A stretch of 64,000 bases of DNA, taken from assembly GCA_934726055.1 (NCBI GenBank), contig CAKVCZ010000001.1, positions 62,001-126,000 on the forward strand. The letters are read 5' to 3'. The notes under the pieces were generated by a model. It made no database searches. It had not been told where the DNA came from and saw nothing but the letters and a program-made list of their open reading frames with translations. Positions 24,787 through 33,274 of the stretch are shown here, one piece after another; the stretch's first letter is position 1; each line of letters starts with the position of its first letter. This DNA is from an uncultured Candidatus Melainabacteria bacterium (GTDB lineage Bacteria > Cyanobacteriota > Vampirovibrionia > Gastranaerophilales > Gastranaerophilaceae). Position numbers and translations under genes: made by a program.

Positions 24787-25077
24787 TTATTTTAAAACAG
24801 TAAATGCAACAATTTGAGAATGAAAAATATTTAGCCAATCATATTTTAAGCATACGAAATCATTACAGCCACATTCATTTTCACTACAAGTGCAATAATC
24901 TTCTAATTCACAAACTATTGCATCAGTTAATGTTAATATATTATCCGCAACTTCTTTACACTTGTTATCACATTGATAAACATAACCATCAATTTTTGAT
25001 GTGTGAGTAAATACTGTAATTTTATTTGAACCAGTTTTTTCAACTATTTCATAAATCGTTTTATTAATTTTATCCAT
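24787..25077 (-). CDS. Small cysteine-rich protein, unknown
   Basis: 96 residues, after an AAGGAGGG-type ribosome site. Eight cysteines are present, six of them close together: CELEDYCTCSENECGCNDFVC. The beginning (MDKINKTIYEIVEKTGSNKI) is a soluble helix and no signal peptide is visible, so the cysteines probably bind metal rather than form disulfides. Located between the membrane protein and gltX. Not recognised. Confidence 0.5.
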   Translation of the reverse strand: MDKINKTIYEIVEKTGSNKITVFTHTSKIDGYVYQCDNKCKEVADNILTLTDAIVCELEDYCTCSENECGCNDFVCLKYDWLNIFHSQIVAFTVLK

Positions 25078-25144
25078 AAAAATATACCCTCCTTTTAAGA
25101 AGAGTATATTTTGTATTTTAATATTTTTAAATTGTCTAATATGG

Positions 25145-26608
25145 CTATTTTATAGCTTTTTTGGCACGGTTTAATGAACGTTCTTTACCTAAAATTGCTA
25201 ATATTGCAGTCATATCAGCACCCCTTGTTCTACCGGTAACCGCACCTCTTATAGCCCACATTGTTACTTTCGGTTTTACACCCTTTTCTTTAAATTCACC
25301 TCTGAAAACTTCTAACTTTTCATGCAAGTTTTCTTCTGTCCATTCCCAATTTTCACCTTGTTCTACAAATGCTTTTAACACTTCTTGTGAAGTTTCAGTA
25401 TCCAAAACATCTTTTTGAACTTCTTCATCAATTTCAACATCTTGACCAAAGAAATATGGAACGGCATCTGTTATATCAGAAAGAATTGTCAAAGGCTCAC
25501 GTGTAACTTCAACCATTCTTGTATATTGAGCATCTGTTAATTCATTCAAATCATATTTTGTTAAGAATGGTTTTAATCTTTCTTTTAAATCTTCTATATC
25601 AAGTTTTTTGATATATTGACCATTCATCCAGTTTAACTTGTCATATTCAAATACTGAATTTGAAGATGAAACTTCATGAATTCTAAAATCTTGAGCAATT
25701 TCATCAACAGTTTTTATTTCGACACCATCAGAAGGCGCCCAACCTAGCAATGCAACAAAGTTTATTAAAGCATCTGTTAAATAACCTTTTTCAACGAATT
25801 CAGAAACCGCAGTTGCACCATGACGTTTTGATAATTTACTTCTATCCGGAGCTAAAATCATACCTAAATGACCAAATTTAGGAACTTCTGCACCTAAAGC
25901 TTCATATATCAATATTTGTTTGAAAGTATTTGAAATATGGTCTTCTCCTCTTATAATATGAGAGATTTTCATTAACATATCATCAATTACAACCGCAAAG
26001 TTATATGTAGGAGAACCGTTTGATTTCATTATAACGAAATCGCCAATTAAACTTGTATCTTGATGCAAATCGCCTTTTACCAAATCTTCAAAATGAAGTA
26101 TTGAAGAATCGTGAAAAGCCTTTTGGGCTTTTTCAACTGAAAAACGAATAGCAGGTTTTCTACCTTCAGCTCTTAATTTTGCCTTTTCTTCTTCTGTTAA
26201 ATTTTCACATTTTTTAGAATATACATAAGCCTTTTTATTTTTTGTAGCTTCTTCTTTTTCTGCTTCAAGTTCTTCAGGAGTACAGAAACATTCATACGCA
26301 AAACCTTTATCTAAAAGTTCTTGCACGTATTTTGGATAAATATCAAATCTTTCAGATTGTGTATAAGGTCCGTATGGGCCGCCAACATCAGGACCTTCAT
26401 CCCAATTAAGACCTAAAGCTTTTAAACTATCAAAAATATTGTCTATATATGCCTGACTCGTACGCTCAGCATCTGTATCTTCAATTCTTAAAACAAACTT
26501 TCCGCCAACTTTTTTAGCATATAAATAATTGAATAATGCTGTTCTTGCTGTACCAACATGCAAGTTACCACTTGGTGATGGTGCAATTCTTACTCTTACT
26601 TCTGACAT
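25145..26608 (-). CDS. gltX: Glutamate-tRNA ligase
   Basis: 487 residues from the ATG at 26608, which has a GAAGG ribosome site 7 bp before; an upstream ATG at 26626 lacks one. The N-terminus VRVRIAPSPSGNLHVGTARTALFNYLYAKK holds the HIGH-type motif, and LAPDRSKLSKRHGATAV the KMSKS-type motif (KLSKR). GEDHISNTFKQILIYEALG is also typical. The C-terminal anticodon-binding part ends GRTRGADMTAILAILGKERSLNRAKKAI. Normal length. It charges tRNA-Glu, and perhaps tRNA-Gln if GatCAB is present elsewhere. One gene, apparently its own transcript. Confidence 0.96.
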   Translation of the reverse strand: MSEVRVRIAPSPSGNLHVGTARTALFNYLYAKKVGGKFVLRIEDTDAERTSQAYIDNIFDSLKALGLNWDEGPDVGGPYGPYTQSERFDIYPKYVQELLDKGFAYECFCTPEELEAEKEEATKNKKAYVYSKKCENLTEEEKAKLRAEGRKPAIRFSVEKAQKAFHDSSILHFEDLVKGDLHQDTSLIGDFVIMKSNGSPTYNFAVVIDDMLMKISHIIRGEDHISNTFKQILIYEALGAEVPKFGHLGMILAPDRSKLSKRHGATAVSEFVEKGYLTDALINFVALLGWAPSDGVEIKTVDEIAQDFRIHEVSSSNSVFEYDKLNWMNGQYIKKLDIEDLKERLKPFLTKYDLNELTDAQYTRMVEVTREPLTILSDITDAVPYFFGQDVEIDEEVQKDVLDTETSQEVLKAFVEQGENWEWTEENLHEKLEVFRGEFKEKGVKPKVTMWAIRGAVTGRTRGADMTAILAILGKERSLNRAKKAIK

Positions 26609-26678
26609 AAATTTACCTTCTTTCATTCTTCTAATAACTTAATTATCTCATAAAAAAAGGCGATGAACAAAATAATTT

Positions 26679-27128
26679 TTAAAGATTATTTGTTTTATTT
26701 TTATGTTCATAAATTCGTTGTATCAATTCACGGTAATTTTTGAAAAATAAGATTGCTTTTATTTTATTTGAATGAGGAACTGAATAGGATAAATTATTAT
26801 TAGTCGTAATATCCAATATTTCAATATTTAATGGTTTCTTATTGCTTAAAATTTCGCTTGGTATCAATTCCGGCTTTAAATTATATTGAAATGCCATATT
26901 TACGGCCTCGTTTCGATAAACAATATTTTTACCCCATAAATCATTTGAAATTATAAAATGAAAGCCATTCAAATGAATATATCTAACTTTATTTATATCA
27001 CCGTATGCAGGAATTCTGGGATAAGCTTTGAAGCATATCTTTTTAGAAAATACATAATAACGTATTCCTAAATATAATAACCACAAAGCAGCTAAAAATA
27101 TTCCGATTATCATAGATATTATTTTCAT
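26679..27128 (-). CDS. Membrane-anchored small protein, unknown
   Basis: 149 residues with one N-terminal membrane helix (IISMIIGIFLAALWLLYLGI) followed by YYVFSKKICFKAYPRIP. The soluble remainder has mixed beta/alpha character (RYIHLNGFHFIISNDL, KPLNIEILDITTNNN) and a basic C-terminal helix. Divergent from the EF-hand-like gene at 27224. Not recognised. Confidence 0.45.
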   Translation of the reverse strand: MKIISMIIGIFLAALWLLYLGIRYYVFSKKICFKAYPRIPAYGDINKVRYIHLNGFHFIISNDLWGKNIVYRNEAVNMAFQYNLKPELIPSEILSNKKPLNIEILDITTNNNLSYSVPHSNKIKAILFFKNYRELIQRIYEHKNKTNNL

Positions 27129-27223
27129 ATAACAATTATATCAAACATATCTAATTTTTAAAGAGGATGTCAAATAAAAAAAAACATTATAAAATGTTTT
27201 TGAATATCATAAAGGATAGTAAT

Positions 27224-27796
27224 ATGGTTTACGGCGTATCATCAAATAATAAATACTTAAATAGCATAAAAAGCCCCTCAAATAACACTAGAAAGATACT
27301 GATGAACGAATTTTTTGCATCATCATCTGTTACAATGGGCGGAAATGGAAAAACAATTGAAAAAGAAAATATTAAAAAACTTATTGATAATCCGAAACAA
27401 TTCTCGCCAAATATTAATGATGAGCAAATAGATAGCTTCAAAAAATTTTATTCAAGATGGGATGATTTGTACGGAAAAGATAAAAAAGATATAAATATCA
27501 ACGATTTTTACAAAGCTGAAAAAATATTTGAAAACGTAATAAACCAAGAAGAAGTATCTTCAAAAGAAATTATCGAATACAAAAATAATAGTGATGACAA
27601 AAAAAATAAAAATTTAAAATATTTATCACAAAGAATTAATGGAAACGAAGAAGAAGAATTAACATCTGAAAAGCTCAAAGAATATCTTTCCAGACTTATA
27701 GAAAATAATGATGAAGAAAATAACGATGACGAAATTGCACTAGTAATGAATGTTCTATCAGACTTAGAAAATCCAACAAATGAATATACGGCATAA
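27224..27796 (+). CDS. Acidic polar protein with EF-hand-like loop
   Basis: 190 residues from the ATG at 27224 (AAAGGA ribosome site); the frame is open 19 codons further upstream, but that part has no such site. The start MVYGVSSNNKYLNSIKSPSN is polar and short on hydrophobics. Residues about 80-95 contain LYGKDKKDININDFYKAEKI, which resembles an EF-hand loop followed by its helix. Highly charged helices follow (ENNDEENNDDEIALVMNVL). No signal peptide or membrane helix. It resembles the 18620 protein in size, composition and the single EF-like loop. Function unknown. Confidence 0.45.
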   Translation: MVYGVSSNNKYLNSIKSPSNNTRKILMNEFFASSSVTMGGNGKTIEKENIKKLIDNPKQFSPNINDEQIDSFKKFYSRWDDLYGKDKKDININDFYKAEKIFENVINQEEVSSKEIIEYKNNSDDKKNKNLKYLSQRINGNEEEELTSEKLKEYLSRLIENNDEENNDDEIALVMNVLSDLENPTNEYTA

Positions 27797-27827
27797 AAAA
27801 CAAGAGCTGTTATGGCTCTTGTTTTTT
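27795..27827. terminator. Bidirectional terminator
   Basis: CAAGAGC (27801-27807) and GCTCTTG (27815-27821) pair across 7 bases, with A run before and T run after. Shared by the convergent genes at 27224 and 27835. Confidence 0.85.
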
Positions 27828-27834
27828 TATCATC

Positions 27835-30273
27835 TTACATTTCTTCTAATTTTTTATTAATTTTTGATGCAATAACCTTGTCATCAATCTTTGTTGCTTT
27901 ATCACCGTTTATTTCATAATATACATTTTGTCCGTTTTCTTGGGTTTTTACATATTGTTTTGTACCAATTTTAACATCTTGTCTGTTTTGTAGAGAATTA
28001 GCTCTTACTGTATTATTTTGAACGGAATTATTTGAACCAAAGCCGGTATAAAGTGTATATGCAGGATTTGCCGATGCTCCTACAAAACTGCTAATATTTG
28101 ACTTTGCTTCTATATAACGCAATGATGATAAATTTTTTCTTGCATCATCCATATTAGTTTTTAAAATTTTGGCATCACCTTGTGCAACTTTTGCTGCGAT
28201 GTCAGCATCATCAGCTTTTCTCATAGCAGCCATTGCTTCTTCAGCCTTTGCTTCTACATTTTTATTTGCATTATTAACTGTTGATTCAGCTTTTTTGTAT
28301 ATTTGTTCTACTTCTGCATCTGCGGCTTCATACGCTTTTCTAACTTCCTCATCAGTAACGCCTTTTGTATTTGCAACTTGTTTTGCTTTATCGTAAGCAG
28401 CATCTGCCGCTTTTTTTGCGTTATCGTAAGTTTGAGAAGTAACTTGTTTTGCATCATTATAAGCATTATCTGCTATTTGTTTAGCACTAGCCGCATTATC
28501 GGCTTCTACTTTAGCTTTTTGAGCAAGTGCCTCTGCATTTTGAGATTCTAAATTATATGCAGATTTTGCACTTTTGTACTCTGCAGATGCAGCTTTTATT
28601 TCTCCTGAAGTAACTTTTCGTGTTCCATCTGCAACATTTGCTGCTACTTTGGATTCAGTTTTTGCAACAGATTTAGCTTCAGCCTTTGCAGCAGACTCAG
28701 CAACAGTTTTAGTTGCCACTTTTGCAGTTGTCTTTGCGACAGCTTCACCTGATTCTTTTGTAAATCTGCTAAATAAAGACTTAGCTCCATCTGCAACAGG
28801 AGAAACAGCCTTGCTTGCGACTCCACCAACAACACCTATACCTGCTGCCATTGCAGCTTTTTTAGCAATGTCAGCACCATCAGTATTTCCATCGGCCAAT
28901 TCTTGTACAGCTGTTGTTCCTGCATCTACTACGGCATTTACACCAAATTCTATGGCTACTTTTCCTGCTGTACTTGTTACTGCTGTTCCTGCTGCTGCGG
29001 CTTCACCAATGCCACCGGTTGCAAGACCAACTTCAAGACTTATAGTTGCATCCGCTACAACTTTTTGCATACCAAACGCTTTGCTTTGAGTACGTATTGA
29101 ACCTGCCAAATATCTTTGTTCATCAGATAACTGAACAGTACCATTTTCAGGTTTTTTACCACTTTTTATATAGTTATCATAATCTTTTTTTGCTTGTTGT
29201 GCAAGTTGATTCATTTCTTCTATTGATTCTCTATATCCTTCAACAGAATCAACACCACTAAACGGACTTATAGCATTTAATTTATCAACACCTGCACCGA
29301 TAATGCCGTTTTCGCCAACAAGTTTTTCATAATCAGCAAATGCACGTTTTGCAGAATCATAAGCTTGTTTAGCCTCATCTCTCGCCATTGCCAATTCATG
29401 ACCTGTTCTTGAATTTGTACGTTCTTCTTGCTCAACCGCCATTGCATCTTGTTTTTGAGCTTCTAAAGTATCAACTTGTGGTTTAAATGTTGCTTCATTT
29501 TTAGCTTTTGCTTCACTTGCTGTTTGAGCTGCCTGTGTTATTGCTTGATCTAAAACATTATTTGCTGCTTGTTCGCCCTGTGTTCTTTTATTCAACGCCG
29601 TTTGTACTCTCGCATTTTTTGTATTCTCTGCTTTTGCTTTTGCTTGTTCTGCATTTTGCTTTGCACTTTCTAAATCCTCTTGTGCTTTTGTTTTTGCATC
29701 GGCTGCTTTTTGTTTTGCTTCTTCGGCTTTTTGTGTTGTTGTTTGCAACTCTGATTCTGCCTTTTTCACTGAAGCTGTTAAGTCTGATATCATCTTTTCT
29801 CTTGCCAAATCTTCATTTGTTGACATGTTTTTTTCTGTCGATGAAGACATATTTTTAGAACCTGAGTTTTGCAACGAACTTAGTGCTGACTTTAATGATG
29901 ATACATTCTGTTGTGCTTTTGCTACACTCGCATCACTTGCTTTTACAACACTGTCATAGTTTTTGCTTGCTTCATTATAATTCTTTTCAGCTTTTGATAC
30001 TTCTCCATCTGCAAGATCCACTTCTGCTTGATATTCTTCATTCGCAGAAATTTCTTCTTGATTATATTCTTCACTTAAACTTGTTATCTCTGCATTGAAA
30101 TCTTCTTGTGCAATGCTATATTGACTATTTGCAGCTTCTTCCGCCGCACTATCTGATGCTGACCAATCTGATTTTACTTGAGATAGTTGTCTGTCTACAT
30201 CTTGTGAATTCACAGGTTTTACTTTTTTTGTTTGAATACCTTGATTTAATGCTACGTTAAATGGATCTGTCAT
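27835..30273 (-). CDS. Large coiled-coil protein with central hydrophobic segment
   Basis: 812 residues from the ATG at 30273 (AAGGTGG ribosome site). The open frame begins at 30342 but the upstream 23 codons lack support. Residues about 30-350 are Ala/Lys/Glu/Gln-rich coiled coil. Around 410-500 lies a Gly/Ala-rich hydrophobic stretch (SLEVGLATGGIGEAAAAG, AAMAAGIGVVGGVASKAV) that could insert in a membrane. Then comes a repetitive AKTxAK/ESAAKAEAKSVAK stretch and a second coiled coil to about 720. The end is a small polar domain (YYEINGDKATKIDDK). No signal peptide. The layout coiled coil - hydrophobic hairpin - coiled coil is like secreted pore-forming or translocator-type proteins, but I cannot assign a family. 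Divergence of repeats suggests fast evolution. Confidence 0.6.
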   Translation of the reverse strand: MTDPFNVALNQGIQTKKVKPVNSQDVDRQLSQVKSDWSASDSAAEEAANSQYSIAQEDFNAEITSLSEEYNQEEISANEEYQAEVDLADGEVSKAEKNYNEASKNYDSVVKASDASVAKAQQNVSSLKSALSSLQNSGSKNMSSSTEKNMSTNEDLAREKMISDLTASVKKAESELQTTTQKAEEAKQKAADAKTKAQEDLESAKQNAEQAKAKAENTKNARVQTALNKRTQGEQAANNVLDQAITQAAQTASEAKAKNEATFKPQVDTLEAQKQDAMAVEQEERTNSRTGHELAMARDEAKQAYDSAKRAFADYEKLVGENGIIGAGVDKLNAISPFSGVDSVEGYRESIEEMNQLAQQAKKDYDNYIKSGKKPENGTVQLSDEQRYLAGSIRTQSKAFGMQKVVADATISLEVGLATGGIGEAAAAGTAVTSTAGKVAIEFGVNAVVDAGTTAVQELADGNTDGADIAKKAAMAAGIGVVGGVASKAVSPVADGAKSLFSRFTKESGEAVAKTTAKVATKTVAESAAKAEAKSVAKTESKVAANVADGTRKVTSGEIKAASAEYKSAKSAYNLESQNAEALAQKAKVEADNAASAKQIADNAYNDAKQVTSQTYDNAKKAADAAYDKAKQVANTKGVTDEEVRKAYEAADAEVEQIYKKAESTVNNANKNVEAKAEEAMAAMRKADDADIAAKVAQGDAKILKTNMDDARKNLSSLRYIEAKSNISSFVGASANPAYTLYTGFGSNNSVQNNTVRANSLQNRQDVKIGTKQYVKTQENGQNVYYEINGDKATKIDDKVIASKINKKLEEM

Positions 30274-30486
30274 AAGTACCACCTTCTGTCCATAATATTT
30301 CACTTTGACGTTATCGACAATATTTGTTATATTCTTTAGCAAAAAATCTTTATTTATTGCAAAATATTTACATTCTATTTTAGACTAACTTGCTCCATGT
30401 AAACTTTTACATTTTCATCGCTTGCAACAAACTCCATAAAAATATTACATGGTTGAACATTTTCAAATCAAGTTTTAACAATAAAT

Positions 30487-30520
30487 AACCGACATTTATT
30501 AAACTTGTAAAATGTCGGTT
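30487..30520. terminator. Terminator-like hairpin after the calpain-like gene
   Basis: AACCGACATTT (30487-30497) and AAATGTCGGTT (30510-30520) pair perfectly around 12 bases. The minus-strand tail is ATTTATTGTT, only moderately T-rich. The region 30274-30542 holds no gene. Confidence 0.6.
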
Positions 30521-30542
30521 AAAAATGTTATTTTTTACTCTA

Positions 30543-32705
30543 CTATTCAAATTGAATAAAATCTTTATATTTAATCAATTCTGACAGTGGAATTTCTTCA
30601 TGATCAGCTATTTTTATATGATGTTTTGAATTATAATTATCGTCTATAACAAAAACAAATTCTCCTTTATCGTTTATTTTTGTACCTACAATTGAATATT
30701 CATGATTACCAATTATTTCTAAACCTGAACTTAAATTAATTTTACTTTTACTTAAAGTTATACCTGTAATTTTTTTATTTTGTATTAGTGTTTCAATTTC
30801 TTTTTGATTATTTTCATTCAACACGTATGGCTTATGAGTTTTTCCTGTTAGAACTTCTTTTGCCAAAAATGTACTACCGCCATAAATAAAAGCTGACGAA
30901 TTCGAAAGACCATCTTTATAATGAAAACCTTTTAAAGTTTTATCAACAGCAGATTTTACTTCTTGCTCATTTTCAGTATTTTGGGTAATCCTTGCAAGTT
31001 TATTAACATAAGATTTACCTACTGCTTTATTAAGAGCAACTTCAAGTATTCTTGCTTCTAAATCACCTGTCGAAAAATTCAATTTTTCTAAATCTTCAGC
31101 TGTTACAATTTGTGTTGAAAAATCTTCAAGTTTATACATTGCATTATTTTGATTTTTCGTTGGAAATTTAACTATATATGGAGGCTTGTTATCATTATTC
31201 TGAGAAGAAATTAAATCTTTTATATTAATGTCTTTATCTCTTAATGTTGCCATGAAAAAACAATCACCAATTTCTTGATAATAATCATCCAATTTTCCGT
31301 CAACACTTGAATAATCATTTCGTGTATCTTCAGGAATTATATTACTTTTATTGGCATCAAAATCAACTTCGCAAGACTTACCATCTACAGACTTTGTTAC
31401 TTCAAATTGACCTTTCATTTTATCATTTGAAGCTTTATCCAATTCGTTACAAGCATATTCATTTTGAATTTTTATTTTTTCATCATTTTTATATAAAGGT
31501 TTACTATCATCCTTAAAAAAGGCTAAATCTGATTCCTGAATTATATAAGAATCTTTTTGTTCCATATGTCTTTCAGGAATATCTTGCTTTGTTTCAACTT
31601 GAACATTTTCGTTATTTGATCTGTTTACAACAGGCGCCTGTGCAGTCTTTTGAGGCACACTTTCAGTTGTTTTTCTTTCAGAAGTTGAATTATACAATTC
31701 GTATTGTGAAGAATACCTTGCTCTTTCATCGCAAACATTATTTTCTTTCGGCATAAAACAAGCCTGCTCACTACTTGTTGTATATTCAGGTTCATAACTA
31801 CTGTAATCCTTTTGTGCGGGGATACTGTTTTGTGAACTTTTCTGGGAACTGTTTGTTTGTTCCGGTTCATAACTGCAGTAATCCTTCGGTACAGGAGTAC
31901 TGTTTTGTGAACTTTGCTGAGAACTGTTTGTTTGTTCCGGTTCATAACTGCAGTAATCCTTCGGTACAGGAGTACTGTTTTGTGAACTTTTCTGAGAACT
32001 GTTTGTTTGTTCCGGTTCATAACTGCAGTAATCCTTCGGTACAGGAATACTGTTTTGTGAACTTTTCTGAGAACTGTTTGTTTGTTCCGGTTCATAACTG
32101 CAGTAATCCTTCGGTACAGGAGTACTGTTTTGTGAACTTTGCTGAACTGGAACTTGACTGTTTTGTGAAACTTGTCCAGCTTTATTGTCAACCTTACTTG
32201 AAGCCGGTTTTTGTTCATTAGTCTTATTTTGAACAGGTTTTAATTCAGGTTGATTTGCTGCAGGTTTTGGAGTATCTTTTTTATTCGTATGACCGAAATC
32301 TTTACCTATTGATTTTGCGTATGCTTTTCTTATTTGATACGTTTTTAACGCCTGCTCATCCACATCCTTTTGTGCCTTTTTTGCAGCTTGCTTTATATCA
32401 TCAGTTGCATTAGGCTTTTCAGCTTCTTTTTTTAACGCACGAGCAATTTCTTTCAATTCTTTTAATTTTGCTTTTGCTTGATGTTTTTGTTCCTTTAAAG
32501 ACAATTCTTTAACGGGTATTTCTTTTTCTTGTTTTTCGACAACAAAATCATTTGAGGATTGCTTATTATCACCAAAATTAAATATTGCATCTTGCGTATT
32601 TGGACTTTTAGGTTTATCTATTATAGAACTATTACTTGATACCGAAGTATCTCTAGGCATATACATACCTACAAAGTCCGGTATTCTTGGATTTGTCGGA
32701 GTCAT
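30543..32705 (-). CDS. Calpain-like cysteine protease with repeat linker
   Basis: 720 residues. The N-terminal 60 are polar, then a Lys/Glu coiled coil (65-130), a Pro/Lys linker, five 25-residue repeats (about 186-310) and a polar region to 460. The C-terminal 250 residues look like a calpain (C2) protease core. YYQEIGDCFFMATLRD (Cys482) matches the family's Q-x-x-G-D-C-W/F-F-x-A-x-L. GLEIIGNHEYSIVG (His668) matches G-H-x-Y-x-V-x-G. VIDDNYNSKHH (Asn690 or Asn692) sits 22-24 residues after the His, where calpains carry Asn. All three catalytic residues seem present. No signal peptide or C2-like calcium domain. It could be a secreted effector protease. Promoter probably in the 32706-32828 gap. 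Confidence 0.65.
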   Translation of the reverse strand: MTPTNPRIPDFVGMYMPRDTSVSSNSSIIDKPKSPNTQDAIFNFGDNKQSSNDFVVEKQEKEIPVKELSLKEQKHQAKAKLKELKEIARALKKEAEKPNATDDIKQAAKKAQKDVDEQALKTYQIRKAYAKSIGKDFGHTNKKDTPKPAANQPELKPVQNKTNEQKPASSKVDNKAGQVSQNSQVPVQQSSQNSTPVPKDYCSYEPEQTNSSQKSSQNSIPVPKDYCSYEPEQTNSSQKSSQNSTPVPKDYCSYEPEQTNSSQQSSQNSTPVPKDYCSYEPEQTNSSQKSSQNSIPAQKDYSSYEPEYTTSSEQACFMPKENNVCDERARYSSQYELYNSTSERKTTESVPQKTAQAPVVNRSNNENVQVETKQDIPERHMEQKDSYIIQESDLAFFKDDSKPLYKNDEKIKIQNEYACNELDKASNDKMKGQFEVTKSVDGKSCEVDFDANKSNIIPEDTRNDYSSVDGKLDDYYQEIGDCFFMATLRDKDINIKDLISSQNNDNKPPYIVKFPTKNQNNAMYKLEDFSTQIVTAEDLEKLNFSTGDLEARILEVALNKAVGKSYVNKLARITQNTENEQEVKSAVDKTLKGFHYKDGLSNSSAFIYGGSTFLAKEVLTGKTHKPYVLNENNQKEIETLIQNKKITGITLSKSKINLSSGLEIIGNHEYSIVGTKINDKGEFVFVIDDNYNSKHHIKIADHEEIPLSELIKYKDFIQFE
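31786..32160 (-). repeat. 75-bp tandem repeats inside the calpain-like gene
   Basis: Five units of 75 bp, with the shared core tccggttcataactgcagta at 31861, 31936, 32011 and 32086 and a diverged copy at about 31786. 75 is a multiple of three, so each unit encodes 25 residues of the form SSQNSTPVPKDYCSYEPEQT plus NSSQK. The central four copies are almost identical, which suggests recent expansion; copy number may vary between strains. Each unit carries one Cys and Tyr/Pro-rich core. Confidence 0.9.
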
Positions 32706-32828
32706 ACATTAACCCTCCATTTCAATTATCTCTGTTATCCTTATCGGATAAAAATAAATAATCTTTAAATTTTTATAAATTTTTAGTTACAAATATTTAC
32801 ATTTTAGATAATCAAAATGGTTAAATTA

Positions 32829-33236
32829 TTAATTTAAAATATTTATCCCCATTGTTAAATACGTTGCAAAAACTATCCAAACAAAATATGGAATTAACAA
32901 ATAAAAGGATATTTTAGATATATTTTTAAATTCTTTTAAAGTTAAATATACAAAAATGTCCATAAATACAATAATCAATAAACCTAACGGCATTTGTTTT
33001 AATCCAAAAAATATTGGAGTCCAGCAAAAATTCAATACCATCTGAATGGCAAAATAAATATATCCTGTTAGTTTACTTTTCTCAGTTTTTTTGAATATAA
33101 AACACAATAATGAAACAAAAATAAGAATATACAGAATAAACCATACAGGTGTAAATATCCACGATGGCGGCATTAAAAACGGTTTATTCAATAAATCATA
33201 CCAAGACGAATCAAACATAATTGCATGTTCACTCAA
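32829..33236 (-). CDS. tspO: TspO/MBR family membrane protein
   Basis: 135 residues with five hydrophobic helices. WYDLLNKPFLMPPSWIFTPVW is the family's W-Y-x-x-L-x-K-P-x-x-x-P-P-x-x-x-F-x-P-V-W motif, NFCWTPIFFGLK is the conserved N-x-x-W-x-x-x-F-F loop, and PYFVWIVFATYL is the last helix with a tryptophan in the ligand pocket. Family members bind porphyrins and cholesterol-like ligands and act in stress responses; the role here is unknown. Length is slightly short (150-160 usual). Separate from neighbours. Confidence 0.85.
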   Translation of the reverse strand: MSEHAIMFDSSWYDLLNKPFLMPPSWIFTPVWFILYILIFVSLLCFIFKKTEKSKLTGYIYFAIQMVLNFCWTPIFFGLKQMPLGLLIIVFMDIFVYLTLKEFKNISKISFYLLIPYFVWIVFATYLTMGINILN

Positions 33237-33274
33237 AGATTCGGTTTATACAATTCCCCACGTGTATATAAAAA

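Noticed and set aside
28574..29089. 171-codon plus-strand frame rich in Ala/Ser/Val
   Set aside because: Antisense shadow of the Ala/Lys-rich coiled-coil gene at 27835-30273; no ribosome site and no known domain.
31786..32160. CRISPR array
   Set aside because: The 75-bp units are directly joined, have no unique spacers, are multiples of three and translate into one protein.
31625..32218. Long minus-strand frame (197 codons) in another phase over the repeat region, and a similar plus-strand frame at 31775-32221
   Set aside because: Both are out-of-phase shadows of the 75-bp repeats of the calpain-like gene. They keep open because the repeat length is a multiple of three. No ribosome site.
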